Source: an uncultured Scytonema sp.
Lineage (GTDB): Bacteria; Cyanobacteriota; Cyanobacteriia; Cyanobacteriales; Nostocaceae
Length of the DNA: 36,567 nucleotides
Direction: 5' to 3'
Assembly (NCBI GenBank): GCA_937873135.1
Contig: CALMVQ010000216.1
Span: 1 to 36,567, forward strand
Shown one piece after another: positions 33,010 through 36,567 of this stretch; position 1 is the first letter of the stretch, and each line of letters begins with the position of its first letter. Under the pieces are notes generated by a model that saw only the letters and a program-made list of their open reading frames with translations, searched no databases and was not told the DNA's origin. The position numbers and the translations under genes were made by a program.

Positions 33010-33081
33010 GATTATACATCTTTGAAAATGAATCCGTCACAGTTTCATCATACTCCCAAACAGTACCATTCACGTCTATTC

Positions 33082-34158
33082 TCATTTATTAAATATTATT
33101 GACATTAAGTCCTCCAGCCTTGTATTGCTACAAAGTTTACTCTGTATAGTTTTCCGTCTTTTTCTTACGTCGAACTCAGGTATATATAAAATAGAATATT
33201 GTTGTTGTAGGGTTTTGATTACATTTGTATATTTGACATAAGTCTCTTTAACCTTTTCTAAAGTATCTCCTCTAAAAAAGTTGATGAAGCAATAAGTTAT
33301 AGACACAAAAGAAGCAAACTCATTGTTTCCTGTCTCTATACCTTTTTGAAATGCATCTATTAATTTTTCTTCTGCAACTATATTTTTAATTGGCTCTTTC
33401 CAGTGCCATATACAGCCGTAATACAGATGCATTACTAAAGCTTCAGATTTTGGAAGATGAAATTTCTCTAGTAATTTTAGGGAAAGTTGACCATACTTGT
33501 ATCCAGAATCAAAATCCTTTAGAACTCCGCACAAAATCATTCCATAAAAACTATAAATATCAGCAGCTTGAGATGGATTTCCATATTTTAAACAGAGATT
33601 AAGCTGAGTTAATATAACCAGAATATGTAAAAGAAAATTTACTATATTCGTAGAAGGTAATATCTGCTGTAATAGTGATATAGTTGCAATTTTGTCTGGA
33701 TCAGTCATTGGATGGATATCAGCTAAATCCTCAATCGTTTTTTCTCCTAAGAGTAATTTTAGAGATTCCTGTTCTTCGTTAATCTTCTTTTCTATTTCGC
33801 CTGTTTCTTGAGGTATGTCGATTCCTAGCTCTGCTAAAATTTCTATAGCACTATCGATAGCTTTCTGTTGCTGAAATTGTGCAAAATAAGACTGGATATT
33901 TACTTGATATACCTTGACTTTATCAAGAATTCCTACAGCTTGTTGCAGAATAGTTACAGACAAATCTTCAACTTGCGCAAATTTTGTGTTTAAGTAGAGA
34001 GCTTCTAAAGTTTCTACATGAAGTTCTAAAGTCAATCGAGACAATTTTGCCGATATTTTCTGGCGTTTCGACTTGAGAACGGATGCTATTTTCGTAAAGT
34101 TCTTTGCCACGTTGGGTAATTTCTTCGTCAATAAGTTTGGGCTTGGACATACAGCCAA
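33082..34158 (-). pseudogene. Fragment of a giant multisensor Ser/Thr-His kinase
   Basis: A 358-aa frame. It matches the helical TPR-like middle region of cyanobacterial multi-domain kinases (protein kinase, AAA ATPase, helical region, GAF, histidine kinase; about 1,700-2,000 aa). Examples are LELHVETLEALYLNTKFAQV, LDKVKVYQVNIQSYFAQ, KTIEDLADIHPMTDPDKIA, LCLKYGNPSQAADIYSFYGM and SGYKYGQLSLKLLEKF. Neither the kinase/ATPase part nor the GAF/histidine kinase part is present. The 3' end abuts the broken IS630 transposase. Most likely a decaying remnant; a stand-alone helical protein is possible. Confidence 0.75.
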
Positions 34159-34350
34159 TTCCTCTGGTTAATTCCGTAGACTTCTATCCCAATTGTAAAA
34201 CCGAAGCTAGAATTTGTTAAATTCTACTCACATGCTCCTGATCGGCTGCTACAATCCAACCTGTGTCTGGGCTAAAACCCTTATGAAGAAAGAGTTTTAG
34301 CTTGTAATAGTTCAAAATAGCATAGCTATATAATCAAGAACCAAATTTTT

Positions 34351-35424
34351 TCAAGTACAACTTAATGGAATATAGGCAGTGGGAGGCGTAAAATATTGTA
34401 CACTCAGCAAATACTTGCCGTCTTTCTTGTTATAAAATGGAAAATCACCTTCATCCTCATCTTTAGCATCAACCCATTGTTGTATTTCATCTAAAGATAG
34501 TACGTCTGTAGAAGGAATTGGAGGATACGGAATGGTGGCGTGATAGGCTATAGGGGGCGATTTCTGGTTCTGCATGATCTCTTTGATCTCGCCATTAAAC
34601 GTAGTCCAATCAACCTCTAAACTATACTTGAAAACTGTTTCTCCCGTGCTAAGAATGGGTTGAGAAATTTGATGGTAAGCGGACCCATTTTTGTAGTATG
34701 CCTGCCCTGCTAACAATAGGGATAAAGTTATTCCTTGCCAAGCCCGACTACTAGGTAATATCAGACTCCTTACTTTTCCGTCTGAGACTTGTTGTTGATA
34801 ATTTAGGGGGTAATATATCGCCTTGTCTTCTGGATCGGGATTGTCAAGAGGTGCTTCAGGCGAAAGGAAAATTTCTCTGGCTATGAGACCATCTAAAATA
34901 TTAGAATCGTTGATTTTATTCCATTCACCTTTGACGAACTCATCCCATTGGGTAGTTTTTTTTGCTTCCAGATAAGCCCACCACGTTTTAGCAATCAACT
35001 GAGATATTTTGCGAGCATGTAGTACAGTTCGGAATGAATCGTAAAAATTACCTAGTTCAATTTGTTTATTCCATAAAGTATCTTCTGTCAAAGAATCATC
35101 TTTCTTCAATGCTAATATTGCCTTGAGAAAATCCCGAGAGAAAGCGACTCCTCCCGAGGGCAAATATGAGGATATATTCTTAGCGTCGCCTTCCTTCGGA
35201 TATGCTTGAAGCCTCTCTCTTGTCTCTTGGTCAAGCTTCATTTCTTCAAAATCTTTTCTCGTTTTTACTACTATGCTTTTTCTTAAAATCTTGTGTTTTT
35301 TATTTTCTCCAGAAGGTTCGACTAGCAGTATCTGATAGGAGGTCGTAGGAGCATACCAATCTCCCGAACTTTGCGGATATCCAATAATGTCTCTAGATTT
35401 TCCAACTGTGTCTATAACATTCAT
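34351..35424 (-). CDS. Unrecognised 357-aa protein
   Basis: I do not recognise a family. ATG at 35424, preceded by GGAGAAAAA. No signal peptide or membrane segments. The sequence is soluble and mixed alpha/beta, with many aromatic residues: SSGDWYAPTTSYQILLVEP near the start, SSYLPSGGVAFSRDFLKAIL (about 85-104), IAKTWWAYLEAKKTTQWDEF, and a C-terminus ending VQYFTPPTAYIPLSCT. The codon pattern appears coding and the frame is intact between two damaged genes. It has no HIP1 site and is AT-richer than the core genes, which hints at acquisition. No function inferred. Confidence 0.65.
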   Translation of the reverse strand: MNVIDTVGKSRDIIGYPQSSGDWYAPTTSYQILLVEPSGENKKHKILRKSIVVKTRKDFEEMKLDQETRERLQAYPKEGDAKNISSYLPSGGVAFSRDFLKAILALKKDDSLTEDTLWNKQIELGNFYDSFRTVLHARKISQLIAKTWWAYLEAKKTTQWDEFVKGEWNKINDSNILDGLIAREIFLSPEAPLDNPDPEDKAIYYPLNYQQQVSDGKVRSLILPSSRAWQGITLSLLLAGQAYYKNGSAYHQISQPILSTGETVFKYSLEVDWTTFNGEIKEIMQNQKSPPIAYHATIPYPPIPSTDVLSLDEIQQWVDAKDEDEGDFPFYNKKDGKYLLSVQYFTPPTAYIPLSCT

Positions 35425-35596
35425 GGCTATTTTTCTCCAATTTCTGAGGATATTACAGTAGTGTACTTAAAGAATTTACTAATATTATAATGGCGAATAC
35501 ACCACTATACATAGTTAAATTTATTCAAAGGTTTTTCGTATTATTTGATATACATCTAAAAGCAGTTTCTTGGTGGTGAACAAACTTTTGGAAGTG

Positions 35597-36502
35597 TTAA
35601 GCCAAGCCATAGAAACGAGCCGGATTATGCCAAATAATTTTTTGTACCATTTCTCTAGATAAATGCTCTTCAAGCTCGACAATTTTCTCAACAATGTTTG
35701 GCTTATGATCCATGTGGGGATAATCAGAGCCAAAGATTAAGTTATCAGTGCCAATATAGTCGATAATCTGAGCTAAATAAGGTTCATCCGGCTCGATCGC
35801 AATAAAACACTGACGACGGAAATACTCTGAGGGCTTCATCTTGACATTATCCTTCACCTCCCAATATAAGTTCTCGTACTCCTCATCTAGTCGCCACAGC
35901 CAGTAAGGTAACCACCCACAGCCAGACTCTAGAAAACCCACTTTCAGCAGGGGATGACGCTCCAAGACTCCTCCCTCAATCAAGGCTAAAAGCGCCATCA
36001 TCTGCTCCATAGGATGAGAGCAGGCGTGCAAAGCAAAACGAGTGTTAAACCGCTTTGCTCCGGTAGTTTGCAAGCGACTATGAGTTCCTTCGTGAATCCC
36101 CACTGCTATTCCCAGCTGCTCGCACTCTGTCCAAAATGGTTCATAGGCGGGATCACTCAATATTCGTCCTTTAAGGGGATTAGGGCGTAAAAATACAGCC
36201 TTCCAGCCGAACTCGGCTATCTGATGTAATTCTTGCACTGTCTCCTCGGGGGCATGCAGATTAATAGCTCCTACACCTTTGAGCCGTTCTGGAGCATAGC
36301 TGCAAAATTCTTTATACAACCATGTGTTGTAGGCACGGGTGAAGGCTCCTGCCACTTCTGGTGCCATATCGTCAATTGCCCACAGCCACAACCCGTAGGT
36401 TGGATAAATGAATGCGATATCAATTCCCATCTGCACCATTGCTTGAACATGAGACTCGGCATCGTATCGCTTGAAATAAGCTTTGGGATGACTTTGCATC
36501 AT
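35597..36502 (-). pseudogene. Amidohydrolase-2 family protein lacking its N-terminus
   Basis: A 301-aa frame of the PF04909 (ACMSD-like) metal-dependent hydrolase/decarboxylase family. Seen: HVQAMVQMGIDIAFIYPTYG, APERLKGVGAINLH, VFLRPNPLKGR, metal ligands H137 (GIHEGTH) and H163 (CSHPMEQM), and D260 (FGSDYPHMDH). The family normally begins with a DxHxH-type metal motif followed by 60-100 residues before this point. That part is absent: the frame starts at an ATG pair with a TAA about 45 nt upstream, and the 65 bp left in the window show nothing like it. It therefore lacks two metal ligands and is probably non-functional or split. Confidence 0.7.
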
Positions 36503-36567
36503 CTGCTTATTTTTGGACTTTGGACAAAAAAGATGTGTTCGCGTATGTTATTCGCGAATAATTAATT

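Overview
The window looks like chromosomal DNA of a filamentous, probably heterocyst-forming (Nostocales-type) cyanobacterium. Four things point there: photosynthesis genes (psb34, cyanobacterial-type ndhH, a CruA/CruP-type lycopene cyclase), a fused thiO-thiG gene, about twenty copies of the HIP1 octamer GCGATCGC, and many heptanucleotide short tandem repeats (STRR). No rRNA, tRNA or CRISPR array was found.

Layout. 1-1716: small accessory genes, namely a Uma2-like remnant, an overlapping DUF6888/DUF6887-type pair and an Rpn/DUF4351 nuclease-like gene. 1895-4406: an ABC-2 exporter (ATPase and permease). 4400-6146: a TPR lipoprotein and an RNase D-like exonuclease with overlapping ends. 6147-7033: no convincing gene. 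7034-8500: a long coiled-coil protein. 8585-8705: a MITE-like element. 8794-13208: a lycopene cyclase-like flavoprotein, a 77-aa conserved small protein and citramalate synthase (isoleucine pathway). 13209-14301: a second MITE-like element and a decayed [2Fe-2S] ferredoxin gene. 14358-16931: a membrane-anchored Asn/Ser-rich protein and ThiO-ThiG (thiamine thiazole synthesis). 17052-17463: psb34 and a convergent 46-aa membrane miniprotein, both shorter than 60 codons. 17804-20894: a large TPR protein and a 3-hydroxyisobutyrate dehydrogenase-family reductase, convergent. 21117-24723: a 31-aa membrane miniprotein, a MidA/NDUFAF7-family methyltransferase, a glycine-zipper exported protein and ndhH, all on the minus strand. 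25149-28976: an Nramp metal transporter, a pentapeptide-repeat protein and an alpha/beta hydrolase. 29011-31765: a REC-PAS-AAA response regulator and a stand-alone REC protein. 32425-36567: a decaying region with a frameshifted IS630 transposase, a fragment of a giant multisensor kinase, an unrecognised 357-aa protein and an amidohydrolase lacking its N-terminus.

The most interesting functional link is the methyltransferase gene close to ndhH. In mitochondria the homologous enzyme methylates the NdhH homologue NDUFS2, and the target arginine appears conserved here (R49). The clearest structural signal is that STRR arrays sit repeatedly at, or inside, the 3' ends of genes. No unmistakable new defence or biosynthetic system was seen. 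The best under-described items are the two miniproteins, the MidA-NdhH linkage, the STRR-encoded protein tails, two 121-bp MITE-like elements and the REC-PAS-AAA regulator pair.
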